Notes: generated from the letters alone by a model not told the origin. A stretch of DNA of 48,722 nt from an uncultured Acidimicrobiales bacterium (GCA_938023735.1 CALJDK010000144.1:1-48722), one strand, 5' to 3'; positions 25,130 through 33,785 are shown, numbered from the stretch's first letter. Translations and numbers: made by a program.

Positions 25130-26048
25130 TATCAGTTCCGGTTGCCACCGCATCGAGGTGAGCAAAGGACAGGTTCGTGGTTTGGCCCACCGATACGCCG
25201 GCTTCTTCAAGGGCATCAACCAGCGAGGTCAACAAAAGACCTTGGTAGTACGGCTCGGTAGTGCGATCCTCGATCCATGCGTAGGCCTTGAAGAACATCG
25301 CTTCGCCGCCGACGTGATCGAAAACCACATAGGCGGGCTTCTCGCTGGCGTTCCACCACAGGTTGTGGAGCACCGATTCCATTACACCGACTGCGAGAGC
25401 TCGATCGGGTGATCCATCGAGCGGAACGTCGACAGAGATCCGGTAGCCCCCCATTCGACTGTGGTTGAACACCTCCTGCTCTTGGAAGATCGCATTGGGG
25501 ATCCAAGCCTTCGTGCCATCGGGTAGCTCGAGTTCGGTCCGAAGAACCGACTGGAACATCACCCGCCCAAAGGTGTCTCCCACCGTGATGACTTCGCCTT
25601 CGGTGAAGAGGTTGTCGATGGTGGTCATCGCCCCGGCCACATAGTTCTGGCCAACGGGAGTGAAGACCACGGTGCCGGTGACCCCAATGGCAGCCAGGAG
25701 CGCTGCGGCTCCCGAGACGTCGATGCCGGCGAGGTCCATGCCGATCAGGGCGACAAAGGTCCACACGACTTTCGGTGCGAAGAACAGGAGTTGGCGACGC
25801 ATGCGGATGTCTTCGATCTGGCCGACCATATGCCGGGAGATCTGACTGGCGATTGCTGCAACGATGCCGACCACCATGAGCCGGCCAAGTAGCGGAGCTA
25901 CGCCAGCCACCATACTGCTGACATCGAAACTGCCGACATCGAACCAATCATCAGAATTTGCTGAGCCGGCGGTGCCGCCAGATCCGCCTGTTCTGTCTGG
26001 CGGAAGACCGAGCTGGGTCAAGATGTGATTCGTGAATCTGGTGGTCAT
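25119..26048 (-). CDS. MscS-family mechanosensitive ion channel
   Basis: 309 aa. N-terminal hydrophilic stretch with Gly/Ser-rich linker (about 1-45), then three membrane segments (about MVAGVAPLLGRLMVVGIVAA; LLFFAPKVVWTFVALIGMDL; pore-lining VSGAAALLAAIGVTGTVVFT), and the MscS beta-domain GEVITVGDTFGRVMFQSVLR with the conserved IPNAIF. Small C-terminal alpha/beta region as in MscS. Opens on membrane tension to release solutes during hypo-osmotic shock. ATG 26048 has a GGGGAG SD 5-6 nt upstream. The upstream side carries the 12-bp minisatellite, so the promoter probably lies between 26060 and 26136. Confidence 0.9.
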   Translation of the reverse strand: MTTRFTNHILTQLGLPPDRTGGSGGTAGSANSDDWFDVGSFDVSSMVAGVAPLLGRLMVVGIVAAIASQISRHMVGQIEDIRMRRQLLFFAPKVVWTFVALIGMDLAGIDVSGAAALLAAIGVTGTVVFTPVGQNYVAGAMTTIDNLFTEGEVITVGDTFGRVMFQSVLRTELELPDGTKAWIPNAIFQEQEVFNHSRMGGYRISVDVPLDGSPDRALAVGVMESVLHNLWWNASEKPAYVVFDHVGGEAMFFKAYAWIEDRTTEPYYQGLLLTSLVDALEEAGVSVGQTTNLSFAHLDAVATGTDITR

Positions 26049-26136
26049 GTGCTCCCCGTCGCTGCCCGCTCTGGATCGCTGAACGAAACCGTTCGATGTT
26101 GACTGTAACGCAAATGTAACAATTGCGTGGCACCAC

Positions 26137-26316
26137 GTCTGACACTTGGTCTGACACTTGGTCTGACACTTGGTCTGACACTTGGTCTGACACTTGGTCT
26201 GACACTTGGTCTGACACTTGGTCTGACACTTGGTCTGACACCTGGTCTGACACCTGGTCTGACACCTGGTCTGACACCTGGTCTGACACCTGGTCTGACA
26301 CCTGGTCTGACACCGG
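26137..26316. repeat. 12-bp minisatellite, 15 units
   Basis: Fifteen head-to-tail units of GTCTGACACYTG: eight GTCTGACACTTG (26137-26232), six GTCTGACACCTG (26233-26304) and a final variant GTCTGACACCGG (26305-26316). Each joint creates GGTCTGACAC; in the later units it is the imperfect palindrome GGTCTGACACC. It lies between the mscS-like gene (start 26048) and the CinA-like gene (stop 26323), both on the minus strand. The unit length is a multiple of 3, so open frames in several phases are an artefact. Confidence 0.95.
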
Positions 26317-26322
26317 GGGATT

Positions 26323-26835
26323 TTAGGCGATGGTGGTGGCGAGTCTTTGGAGGATGACGTCGGCGAGAATGCGGTCTTCTTCTGTTCGAGTTCGTAGCCC
26401 CTTTTCGAGAAGCATGTGTTCGTTGACTAACTCGATGCCGTCGCCGTCGACAATGCACAGGTAACCGTGATGCTCGCCGCGTTTTTCTCGATTCGTTGCA
26501 ATCGTTGCCGTGCAGGCAACACCCCAAACCGGTGCCTTACCCAGAGCCAGCGTCGATGCGCGAGCAGCGCAGGCGCGACCCATTGCGCTGGCCATCGCCG
26601 ATGAGACCGCCGGAGGTGAACTTCCTGAGTCTGGGTTCGAACCGAACCCGTCGGTGAGTTGGGCGAGTGACGCCGGCGAATAGGGCACGATTGCCTCCAG
26701 CAGGGTTGCTGAGGCGCCGGCAACACCCAACAGGTCGGTGAGAACCGCATGCCCTCCACCGGTAACCGCCAGCACGACCTGAACTGGCGATGCATGGATT
26801 TTGGTGACCAGAGCCAACCGCTCGGCGGGGGTCAT
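26323..26835 (-). CDS. CinA C-terminal domain-like protein (NMN deamidase family)
   Basis: 170 aa. The core VQVVLAVTGGGHAVLTDLLG, the segment GASATLLEAIVPYSPASLAQ and the C-terminal WGVACTATIATNREKRGEHH are typical of the CinA/PncC-like family, whose better-known members deamidate nicotinamide mononucleotide; this short stand-alone subgroup, related to uncharacterised eukaryotic and actinobacterial proteins, has no proven activity. Start ATG 26835 overlaps the stop of the Gfo/Idh gene (ATGA at 26832-26835), so the two are translationally coupled. The stop is 7 nt from the minisatellite. Confidence 0.8.
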   Translation of the reverse strand: MTPAERLALVTKIHASPVQVVLAVTGGGHAVLTDLLGVAGASATLLEAIVPYSPASLAQLTDGFGSNPDSGSSPPAVSSAMASAMGRACAARASTLALGKAPVWGVACTATIATNREKRGEHHGYLCIVDGDGIELVNEHMLLEKGLRTRTEEDRILADVILQRLATTIA

Positions 26836-27836
26836 GTGCGTAGCGATGGGCGGACGATGAGCCCAGCTGCTTCGTAGCAGGCGTCGATGAGTTCCATCGT
26901 GGCAAGAGAATCGTCGCCCGAGGTAATCGGTGGTGTACCGGTGTCGATGGCGTGCTCGAACGCAACCAACTGATGGTGGTAGGTCGTCGAGGTCGGAACC
27001 TCGATCAGCTCGGCCCCGTGAGCGTGATCGACCGTGATCTTTGCGCCATGCTGCGGGGCGAGCGGGTTGATCGCAACCATCTGACCGGAGGTGCCGACGA
27101 CGACAAGGTCGATTTCGGGCGCATCGCACGGCCCGATCATGCTCGACTCGATTTGCCCTGACACGCCGTCATCCCACTGAAGTTGGGCGGTGAGTGATCC
27201 ATCGATGCCGTCGACGGGTGTCTCGGCCGTCGCCGATACCACGTTCGGAGCGGCGCCCATTGCCCATGTAACCCACTGCAGCGGATAGCAGCCAAGATCC
27301 ATCGTTGCACCACCACCTAGACCCAGATCCCAGCGAATATCGGTACGCGGGATCGCACCGTCGGGCAGGTTGAAGCGGGCGGCCACCTCGGTGATGTCGC
27401 CAAGCACGCCGCTATCGATGACCACACGCATCTGATCGACCATGGGGTGGTAACGCCAGTGATACGCCTCCATCAGAATCTGTCCATTGGCATCGAGGGC
27501 GGCGGCGCCGGCGTCGACCATCTCTCGCGCCTCGGCAGCGTTCGCAGCCAGGGGCTTCTCGCACAGCACGTGTTTGCCAGCCTCCAGCGCAGCCAGAGTC
27601 CAACGGTGGTGCAGGGCAGCAGGCGTGGCGATGTAGATGGCGTCGATGTCGTCGGAGGCAACCAGTTCTTCGTAGCTTCCGAATGCCATCGGGATATCCC
27701 AGTCGTCCGCTGACTGTTTGGCTCGATCAAGGTCGCGGGCAGCGACAGCCACCAGGTCGACACCCTCGAGATTTACTACCGGTTCGATGATGGCGCTGGA
27801 GGTGATTCTTGCTGCCGCGAGGAGTCCGAGTCTCAT
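26832..27836 (-). CDS. Gfo/Idh/MocA family NAD(P)-dependent oxidoreductase
   Basis: 334 aa. Rossmann N-terminus with LGLLAAARITSSAI in place of the usual GxGxxG-type loop, the conserved EKP motif (HVLCEKPLAANAAEA) and a C-terminal alpha/beta domain with DLGLGGGATMDLGCYPLQWV as the substrate-side His/Gly region. These enzymes oxidise or reduce sugar-like or inositol-like substrates, or dihydrodiols; the substrate here is unknown. A TACCTT -10 element 6 nt before the ATG gives a leaderless start. Heads a two-gene operon with the CinA-like gene. Confidence 0.92.
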   Translation of the reverse strand: MRLGLLAAARITSSAIIEPVVNLEGVDLVAVAARDLDRAKQSADDWDIPMAFGSYEELVASDDIDAIYIATPAALHHRWTLAALEAGKHVLCEKPLAANAAEAREMVDAGAAALDANGQILMEAYHWRYHPMVDQMRVVIDSGVLGDITEVAARFNLPDGAIPRTDIRWDLGLGGGATMDLGCYPLQWVTWAMGAAPNVVSATAETPVDGIDGSLTAQLQWDDGVSGQIESSMIGPCDAPEIDLVVVGTSGQMVAINPLAPQHGAKITVDHAHGAELIEVPTSTTYHHQLVAFEHAIDTGTPPITSGDDSLATMELIDACYEAAGLIVRPSLRT

Positions 27837-27842
27837 CCGCTC

Positions 27843-27848
27843 AAGGTA
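27843..27848 (-). promoter_or_regulatory. -10 element (TACCTT), leaderless start
   Basis: On the minus strand TACCTT ends 6 nt before ATG 27836 of the Gfo/Idh gene. Confidence 0.5.
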
Positions 27849-27963
27849 GTCGACAAGGTTCCTCTGTCGGGCAAGGCCTTCTCAGCTGAACCGATTGCTC
27901 GCTAATGTTCGCTACAGCTCCACCAACGAAGCTTTGGAGCACGGATCGGAATTTACGAGGACC

Positions 27964-29511
27964 ATGCAGAACAACATTGGACAATTCTTCGCCAAACAGG
28001 CCGAGCTCAACCCCACTCGGGAAGCAATCTTCGACGTTGCAGCCGACGCCCGGTTCAGTTATGCCGAGGCCAATGCCCGAATCAACCGTGCATCAGGAGC
28101 GATGACGTCGCTCGGGGTTGCCAAGGGCGACCGGGTGGCAACCCTGCTGATGAACGGGCACCATTTCGTTGAGGTCTTCTACGGCCTCGCAAAGATCGGT
28201 GGCGTTACCGTGGCGCTTAACTGGCGCTTGGTGGCCGAAGAACTTTCGTTCATCCTTACCGACAGCGGTGCGGAAACCATGGTGTTCGGTACCGACTTCA
28301 ACGAGGTGGTTGCCGACCTTCACGGTCGAGGCGCCGCAGGCACAAAGATCACCAAGTGGGTGCACGTTGGCGACGCTGCCGACCGCCCCGATTTCGCCGA
28401 GGGCTATGAAGACCTGCTGGCGGCCGCAACCGACGATGAGCCCGAAATCATGGGCGTCGGCGACGACCTTTTGTTCATCATGTACACGTCGGGAACCACG
28501 GGCCTTCCCAAGGGCGTCATGCACACGCACGAAACCACCACGTGGTCGATCATTACCGGCGCCGCCACCGCCGAAATGCGCAAGGGCGACCGCTATCTCA
28601 TCTGCCTGCCGCTGTTCCATGTCGGGGCCATGAACCCGCTGCTCACCACGATCTACTCGGGCGGCACCACCATCATCATGAACCAGTTCGACCCCACGCG
28701 AATCTGGGAGTTGTTTGGCGAAGAGAAGGTGCAGTGCACGCTCGCTGTTCCAGCGATGCTTCAGTTCATGCTCCTCACCTACGACAAGGACGCGCACGAT
28801 ATCTCCACCCTGCGTTGGGTGATGAGCGGTGCGTCGCCGGTGCCCGCCAACCTCATCGAGACATACGCCGGAATGGGCATCGAGATTCATCAGGTGTACG
28901 GCCTCACCGAAACGGGCGGCCCGGCGTGCCTTATTGGACCTGACGATGCCATCCGCCGAGCCGGTTCTACCGGGAAGGCGTTCTTTCACACCGATGTCAA
29001 AGTGGTCACCGAAGATGGCGAGATCGCTGCGCCAAACGAGCCCGGCGAGGTTCTGGTTCGTGGCCCACACATCATGGCCGGCTACTGGAACCGCGACGAC
29101 GCTACGGCCGAGTCGGTGGTCGATGGCTGGCTCCACACGGGCGACATCGCCCTGGTCGACGACGACGGGTTTGTCTACATCCACGACCGGGTCAAGGACA
29201 TGATCATCTCGGGTGGAGAGAACGTCTACCCGGCCGAGATCGAGAACGTCATCGTCGGCGTTGCCGGCGTGAAAGAAACCGCGGTCATTGGCATCGAGTC
29301 GGCCAAATGGGGCGAAACACCGTTGGCCATCGTGGTGAAGGCTGACGAATCGCTTACCGCCGACGCCGTGCTGGCCGAGTGCCAGGCCAAGCTCGCCAAG
29401 TTTAAGCAACCGGCGCGAGTCGAGTTCATCGATGCGATTCCGCGGAACCCGACAGGGAAGGCGCTCAAGCGAATCTTGCGCGAGCAGTTCAACGATCCCG
29501 CCGATGCGTAG
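27964..29511 (+). CDS. Long-chain/medium-chain acyl-CoA synthetase (AMP-binding, FadD-like)
   Basis: 515 aa of the ANL superfamily: activates a carboxylic acid to acyl-AMP and then acyl-CoA. A3 motif YTSGTTGLPKG (about residues 173-183), A5 region YGLTETGGP, A7 WLHTGDIA, A8 DRVKDMIISGGENVYPAEIE, and the C-terminal catalytic lysine in NPTGKALKR. The upstream frame is open to ATG-like 27895, but ATG 27964 (GAGGACC SD, MQNNIGQFFAKQAELNPTRE) matches the normal N-terminus. Followed after 39 nt by an HSL-family esterase gene that has its own strong SD; co-transcription is likely. Confidence 0.93.
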   Translation: MQNNIGQFFAKQAELNPTREAIFDVAADARFSYAEANARINRASGAMTSLGVAKGDRVATLLMNGHHFVEVFYGLAKIGGVTVALNWRLVAEELSFILTDSGAETMVFGTDFNEVVADLHGRGAAGTKITKWVHVGDAADRPDFAEGYEDLLAAATDDEPEIMGVGDDLLFIMYTSGTTGLPKGVMHTHETTTWSIITGAATAEMRKGDRYLICLPLFHVGAMNPLLTTIYSGGTTIIMNQFDPTRIWELFGEEKVQCTLAVPAMLQFMLLTYDKDAHDISTLRWVMSGASPVPANLIETYAGMGIEIHQVYGLTETGGPACLIGPDDAIRRAGSTGKAFFHTDVKVVTEDGEIAAPNEPGEVLVRGPHIMAGYWNRDDATAESVVDGWLHTGDIALVDDDGFVYIHDRVKDMIISGGENVYPAEIENVIVGVAGVKETAVIGIESAKWGETPLAIVVKADESLTADAVLAECQAKLAKFKQPARVEFIDAIPRNPTGKALKRILREQFNDPADA

Positions 29512-29550
29512 TAACAATCTGACAACGAATATCTAGGGGAGACCAACGAA

Positions 29551-30465
29551 ATGCCACCAAAGCCAGAAGCCCAACTGTTCCTCGACGGCCTTGCGGTCCT
29601 CGACCTCCCAGCGTTCGAGTCGATGGATGCGGCGACCCAACGGTCGATCTTTGATGCCGAGAACCCCGATGGTCCTCCGGCCCCGCCGATTGCGTCGGTA
29701 CGCGACACCACGGCTGGCGGTGTGCCGGTGCGGGTGTACAAGCCATCTGACGACACCGGTCTTCCTGTCGTTGTGTACTTCCACGGTGGTGGCTGGGTGC
29801 TCGGCAACCTTGACTCGCACGACAATGCATGTCGGGCCATCGCCAATGCGGCTTCGTCGGCAGTAGTGGCAGTCGACTATCGCCGGGCGCCCGAAGATAC
29901 CTTCCCGGCGGCATTTGACGACTGCGTGGCTGCCGTCGCCTGGGTGGCTGCCAACGCCGAGGATCTTGGTGTCGATGCGTCGCGCATCGCCGTGGCCGGC
30001 GATAGTGCTGGGGGAAACCTGGCAGCCGCCGCTGCGCTCTGGGCCCGCGACAACGCCGACGTCAACGTTGCCGCCCAGGTGCTTATCTACCCGGCCGTCA
30101 ACCTTGCCGACCCAGTCACCGACTCGTACAACAACAACGCCGATGGCTATCTGCTCACCAAGGGCTGGATGAACTGGTTCATCGACCAGTACTTGGGAGA
30201 CGCCGATCGATCCCAGCCTTTCGCGTCGCCGGCGCTCGCCGAGTCACACGCCGGGCTTGCACCGGCCATCGTCATCACCGCCGAGTTCGATCCGCTCCAC
30301 GACGACGGCAAGAACTATGCCGACGCGCTTTCGGCAGCTGGTGTCACCGTGCAGTACGAAGACTTCGACGGTCAGATTCACGGCTTTGCCACCCAAATCG
30401 GCGTCATGGCCGACGCTGATGTGGCCGTCGACCAGATCGCATCGTTTCTCGCTGCCAACTGGTAG
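29551..30465 (+). CDS. Alpha/beta hydrolase, hormone-sensitive-lipase (HSL) family
   Basis: 304 aa esterase/lipase. HSL signature HGGGW (oxyanion hole; VVYFHGGGWVLGN) and nucleophile GDSAGGN are both intact; catalytic Asp is likely in TAEFDPLHDDG and His in DGQIHGFATQ. Soluble, no signal peptide. SD AGGGGAG lies 9-10 nt before the ATG. It follows the acyl-CoA synthetase by 39 nt, consistent with an ester hydrolysed to an acid that is then CoA-activated; that link is inference. Confidence 0.93.
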   Translation: MPPKPEAQLFLDGLAVLDLPAFESMDAATQRSIFDAENPDGPPAPPIASVRDTTAGGVPVRVYKPSDDTGLPVVVYFHGGGWVLGNLDSHDNACRAIANAASSAVVAVDYRRAPEDTFPAAFDDCVAAVAWVAANAEDLGVDASRIAVAGDSAGGNLAAAAALWARDNADVNVAAQVLIYPAVNLADPVTDSYNNNADGYLLTKGWMNWFIDQYLGDADRSQPFASPALAESHAGLAPAIVITAEFDPLHDDGKNYADALSAAGVTVQYEDFDGQIHGFATQIGVMADADVAVDQIASFLAANW

Positions 30466-30477
30466 GCGTTTGGGCCC

Positions 30478-31644
30478 TCAGCGGGGTTCGGGGCGCAGTA
30501 GATCGTCGATCGACTGTGGCAGAGCGCCGTCAGAGATGTGCGCTCGCCACTGCCGGCATGCCTCGGCGAGATCAGGGTCGGCCGCATCGAGTCGGTTTGC
30601 TACCAGGTCGAGTAACGACGTGGCAGCGGCGAGGATGTCCGGGTCTTCAAGGCCAACGTGAACGGCACGTTCCCAGGCGTCGTCGACTGAGGTAGCGATG
30701 GCCGTTGCTTCAGCGCTGATGTCGGCACGAACCTCGAGGTTCAAGGCCGCCCAGACCACTGCGATTGCTGCGAGTCTGCCGGTCCGAGGAAGCGCATCGA
30801 TCATGCGGAGTTCAAGAAACCCGCGCGGCCGAAGCGGCGGAAACAACGTGGTGAGGTGCAGTTCGAGTTCGGCTGACGTGGGCGGGTTGGGTTGCTTCAG
30901 CCAGCTGCCGAACGTGTCGGTTCTCTGCGAGATCTCGGTGGCGTCATCGTGCGAATGGTGCAGCATGACTCGAGCGTCGAGGGCGTAGTTGAACCAGTCG
31001 TTCGGTGATGATCCGACCAGGTTTGTGCGTGAAGGATCAGTTGCTGCCCAGATCTGTTGTCGGTTGGAGACCGGTCGGTAGTTCTGTCCACTCGCCGTCG
31101 GCGAATTCGCAAACATGGCCGCCAGCAGCGGCGCTAACGCGTGGGCGTGTTTCCAAGTGGTGGTGGGATCGACCCCGAAGTCGATGCTGAGTTGAAACGA
31201 TGCCGTACGGTTCATCATGTCGAGTCCCCATGGTGACCATCGTTTGAAGTGCTGTTCCATGGCTACATAACGGGGAAGGTGGAGCGACCGATGCGCTGGA
31301 CGGATTGGGTCGAGGCCAACCGGAACCAACCACAGGTCCTCTGCGGCGAACCGCTCCACAAGCACTTCGGTGTCGATGTCGATGGCGGCCACCAGTGCCG
31401 ACGGCGAGTCGGCGGGCTGGGTAATCAGTTCCAGCTGGCCGCCGGGCTCGATGGTTATTGAACCCTTGGCGGAAAGCGGGCCGTCCGCAATGGCCGCGGT
31501 CTCTTGAGCCGTGACCCTGCGGGTGAAGTCGTCGGCTTGGTACACGAGCCACTCGACCTCAGCGCCGATCCGGACGCGTTCAGACGGTTGGAAGTCGGCT
31601 GAGGTTCGGGCCATCACGTCGGCCAGCGAGAGAGGATTCGTCAC
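30478..31644 (-). CDS. Glutamate-cysteine ligase, EgtA/GshA-type (GCS2 family)
   Basis: 388 aa. Makes gamma-glutamylcysteine from Glu, Cys and ATP. The N-terminal RIGAEVEWLVY, the block TIEPGGQLELITQP (the ATP/Glu-binding Glu residues), and TASFQLSIDFGVD with FANSPTASGQNYRPVSNRQQ are characteristic of the actinobacterial EgtA-type GCS2 ligases. In mycobacteria this enzyme feeds EgtB. Here it is the third gene of gst-gshB-gshA, 10 nt behind gshB, so gamma-Glu-Cys can also go to glutathione. Start GTG 31644. Calling it gshA or egtA depends on which pathway is emphasised; the reaction is the same. Confidence 0.9.
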   Translation of the reverse strand: MTNPLSLADVMARTSADFQPSERVRIGAEVEWLVYQADDFTRRVTAQETAAIADGPLSAKGSITIEPGGQLELITQPADSPSALVAAIDIDTEVLVERFAAEDLWLVPVGLDPIRPAHRSLHLPRYVAMEQHFKRWSPWGLDMMNRTASFQLSIDFGVDPTTTWKHAHALAPLLAAMFANSPTASGQNYRPVSNRQQIWAATDPSRTNLVGSSPNDWFNYALDARVMLHHSHDDATEISQRTDTFGSWLKQPNPPTSAELELHLTTLFPPLRPRGFLELRMIDALPRTGRLAAIAVVWAALNLEVRADISAEATAIATSVDDAWERAVHVGLEDPDILAAATSLLDLVANRLDAADPDLAEACRQWRAHISDGALPQSIDDLLRPEPR

Positions 31645-31654
31645 GCGTGGTGAT

Positions 31655-32590
31655 CTAGGCGACCCGACGCTCGAGCCACCGGATGACCTCGAAGTCGGGT
31701 CGGGTGCCGGTCAGTTCGGCGAGCTGTTTGATTCCGGTGGGACTCGTCACGTTCACCTCAGTGAGGTGGCCGTCGACGACATCGAGCCCTACAAAGATCA
31801 GTCCGTCGGCCCGAAGCGATGGTGCGATCGTCGCAATGATGGTGCGGTCATCGTCGTCGAGTTCGGTGGCAACCGTCTGGCCACCAACACAAATATTGGC
31901 GCGAAAGTCCGAGGCGGTGGGAAGACGAAGGATGGCACCCAACGGCTCGCCGTCGAGAAGCAGTATGCGTTTATCGCCCTTCACGACGTTGGGAAGGAAC
32001 CGCTGGGCCACCACCGGGGTTTGTCCCCGGTTGGTGACGGTGTCGATGATCGACGGGGCGTTGTCGTCGTCGGGCCGAATCGCCATCACGCCCCGGCCGC
32101 CGTGCCCGTCGATTGGTTTCACCACGGCAGCCCCGTGCTGAGCGCTGAACAACAGGATCTCGGCCGGGTTGGCCGTGACAATGGTGGGCGGGATTATCGA
32201 TGGGAAACGACATGCATACAGCTTTTCGTTCGCGTCGCGAAGCCCGCGAGGTGCGTTCATTACCAATGTTTGCGAGGCGACGAAGTCGAGAAGAAGGGTG
32301 AGATGAAGGTAGGCAGAATCGAATGGCGGGTCGGTACGAACTAGCACGGCATCGACCAGTGCCAAGTCGATGCGTTCCCTGGCGCCGAGATGAAGCGGCG
32401 GTGTGGAGGCTGCATCGGTAGTGGTTGGCGAGGCCATCGCTGAGATCTTGTCGTCGATGAGTTCGACCTCGTGGGCTAAGCAGTGCCAGACCTCATGGCC
32501 CAACTCGTGGGCTGCGGCTATGAGCGCAAACGACGTGTCGGTCTGGGGGTCGATGGTGTGGGGGCCGTCCATGACCACAACGATCTTCAT
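31655..32590 (-). CDS. gshB: Glutathione synthetase (ATP-grasp)
   Basis: 311 aa. Joins gamma-glutamylcysteine and glycine with ATP. The bacterial GshB layout is complete: N-terminal MKIVVVMDGPHTIDPQTDTS, VLVRTDPPFDSAYLHLTLLL, ATP-grasp lid DGHGGRGV, RFLPNVVKGDKRILLLDGEP, and the C-terminal FVGLDVVDGHLTEVNVTSPT, with the NVTSPTG metal/product signature of GshB. Glutathione synthesis is rare in Actinobacteria, which normally use mycothiol. ATG 32590 overlaps the stop of the GST gene (ATGA), and the ligase gene follows by 10 nt, so the three genes form one operon. Confidence 0.95.
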   Translation of the reverse strand: MKIVVVMDGPHTIDPQTDTSFALIAAAHELGHEVWHCLAHEVELIDDKISAMASPTTTDAASTPPLHLGARERIDLALVDAVLVRTDPPFDSAYLHLTLLLDFVASQTLVMNAPRGLRDANEKLYACRFPSIIPPTIVTANPAEILLFSAQHGAAVVKPIDGHGGRGVMAIRPDDDNAPSIIDTVTNRGQTPVVAQRFLPNVVKGDKRILLLDGEPLGAILRLPTASDFRANICVGGQTVATELDDDDRTIIATIAPSLRADGLIFVGLDVVDGHLTEVNVTSPTGIKQLAELTGTRPDFEVIRWLERRVA

Positions 32591-33636
32591 GTGAAGAGGA
32601 TCTCGCATCCGGTGCCCGCAAGCACAGTATCGACCCGTTCGCGATCGCTCTCGGCCAAGGCCTCGTATCCTTCGCGAAGCCAAGCAAGGCATTTGCCCTG
32701 GTAGGCAAATGGGCCTTGCCGGTAGGTCTGGCTGGTCGAGCCATCGCGTGAGGCGATCTCGCATTCGACCTCGTCGGCCCCGGCCATAAGGGCTTTGGCG
32801 TTGGCCACCATGAAGGGAGCGTAGGTTCGTCCGACCTCGGCAAGGAGTGCCCGGGTTGCGGTTGGGAGTTGGTCGAGTGGTGTCCAACCTTCGTCGCCGT
32901 CGACGGGCAACCACGAAAGGTCGTCCATTCGGTCGACCCAGTTGATGACCTTCGGCGCATGCTTGGCGGCGATGGCCACCGCGGTGGGATCCCATTTCAC
33001 GAGCTGGCTGAGCTGCCCGAAGATTCCGAAATCGCCGCGACCGGGGCGGTCGCCGAGAAGGAAATCACCGGTTGCGAGGCGTTCGGTGAGCAGATCGAGG
33101 AGGGCCCGGTAGGAGCCTTCGATGAGCGGCTGGTTGAAGTCGGTTGAGCCAACCAGCTCGCGGCGGCCGATCTGGCGACTGGTAATGAAGTCGTAGGCCT
33201 GCTGGGCGCTGTCGCTTCCCACCTGAAGGTTCTGCGAGAGTGGCAAGAGCTTTCCGGCCTTGTCGATGTCGTCGCTATAGGCCCAGCGGTAGTGGTACAT
33301 CGCTTTGGTAACCCACTCGTCGCCATAGTCTTCGAGCAGCGCATCGAGGAACGCCAATGCCGGATCGTTCGGCACCACACTGCGGTCGGCAAACTCGGTT
33401 TCGAGTCGCATGATTTGGGGCGACGAGTCGACCGTAATGTCGCCGTGGCTGCCATCGGGGTTCGGGTATGCAATGACCGGAATGATCGGAACCGGGGGAG
33501 GGGGAAGGTCGTCCCACTTCGAATCGCGAAGCACCCAGCGGAACGGAATGTGTCGGTAACGCAGAACGGCCCGCATCTTCAGCGTGTACGGCGATCCGTA
33601 TTGACCGGCGAGAACGAGTGGGTGATCAGTCGTCAT
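32587..33636 (-). CDS. Glutathione S-transferase family protein
   Basis: 349 aa, longer than typical GSTs (about 210-250). The N-terminal thioredoxin-like domain begins LAGQYGSPYTLKMRAVLRYR and contains the cis-Pro segment VPIIPVIAYPN and the gamma-Glu-binding Asp-Ser (VDSSPQIMRLE; cf. the QS/ES motif). An all-alpha C-terminal domain holds FLLGDRPGRGDFGIFGQL, a recognisable GST helix-6 N-cap motif. Extra C-terminal length (about 230-349) is unexplained. First gene of the operon with gshB and the Glu-Cys ligase, which supports real GSH use. TAGTGT -10 sits 6 nt before ATG 33636. Confidence 0.9.
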   Translation of the reverse strand: MTTDHPLVLAGQYGSPYTLKMRAVLRYRHIPFRWVLRDSKWDDLPPPPVPIIPVIAYPNPDGSHGDITVDSSPQIMRLETEFADRSVVPNDPALAFLDALLEDYGDEWVTKAMYHYRWAYSDDIDKAGKLLPLSQNLQVGSDSAQQAYDFITSRQIGRRELVGSTDFNQPLIEGSYRALLDLLTERLATGDFLLGDRPGRGDFGIFGQLSQLVKWDPTAVAIAAKHAPKVINWVDRMDDLSWLPVDGDEGWTPLDQLPTATRALLAEVGRTYAPFMVANAKALMAGADEVECEIASRDGSTSQTYRQGPFAYQGKCLAWLREGYEALAESDRERVDTVLAGTGCEILFT

Positions 33637-33642
33637 GGAGCG

Positions 33643-33648
33643 ACACTA
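33643..33648 (-). promoter_or_regulatory. -10 element (TAGTGT) of the gst-gshB-gshA operon
   Basis: On the minus strand TAGTGT ends 6 nt before ATG 33636, so the operon mRNA would be leaderless. No -35 resembling the consensus is seen. Confidence 0.55.
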
Positions 33649-33756
33649 TCGCTACGGGTTCATGATGTGCCAGTGTAACTTGCACTACTTAGTTGGCGCG
33701 GGGTAGTACAAGGTGGGGTGGTTGGAGGGTCAGCAAACTTGTCCGCCAGAAACTGA

Positions 33757-33785
33757 TTGACATGGTTCAAACCCTTCAATATGAT
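33757..33785 (+). promoter_or_regulatory. Near-consensus sigma70-type promoter of the DUF1648-GntR operon
   Basis: -35 TTGACA (33757-33762), 17-bp spacer, -10 TATGAT (33780-33785), giving a start near 33792 and a leader of about 46 nt before ATG 33838. It is the best consensus promoter in the window and contrasts with the leaderless TANNNT-only promoters elsewhere. The -10 is overlapped by a dyad, suggesting strong repression. Confidence 0.85.

Noticed and set aside
26137-26316. CRISPR array
   Set aside because: Units are contiguous 12-mers with no spacers and no cas genes in the window; the same applies to the 25-bp tandem repeat at 48551.
26123-26357. Repetitive frames DTWSDTWS and DQVSDQVS as repeat proteins
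   Set aside because: The 12-bp unit is a multiple of 3, so every phase without a stop stays open. No conserved start or domain, and the array is intergenic between two real genes.
28093-29517. 474-codon minus-strand frame opposite the acyl-CoA synthetase
   Set aside because: Shadow of a strongly coding plus-strand ANL gene with all motifs; no recognisable domain in the antisense.
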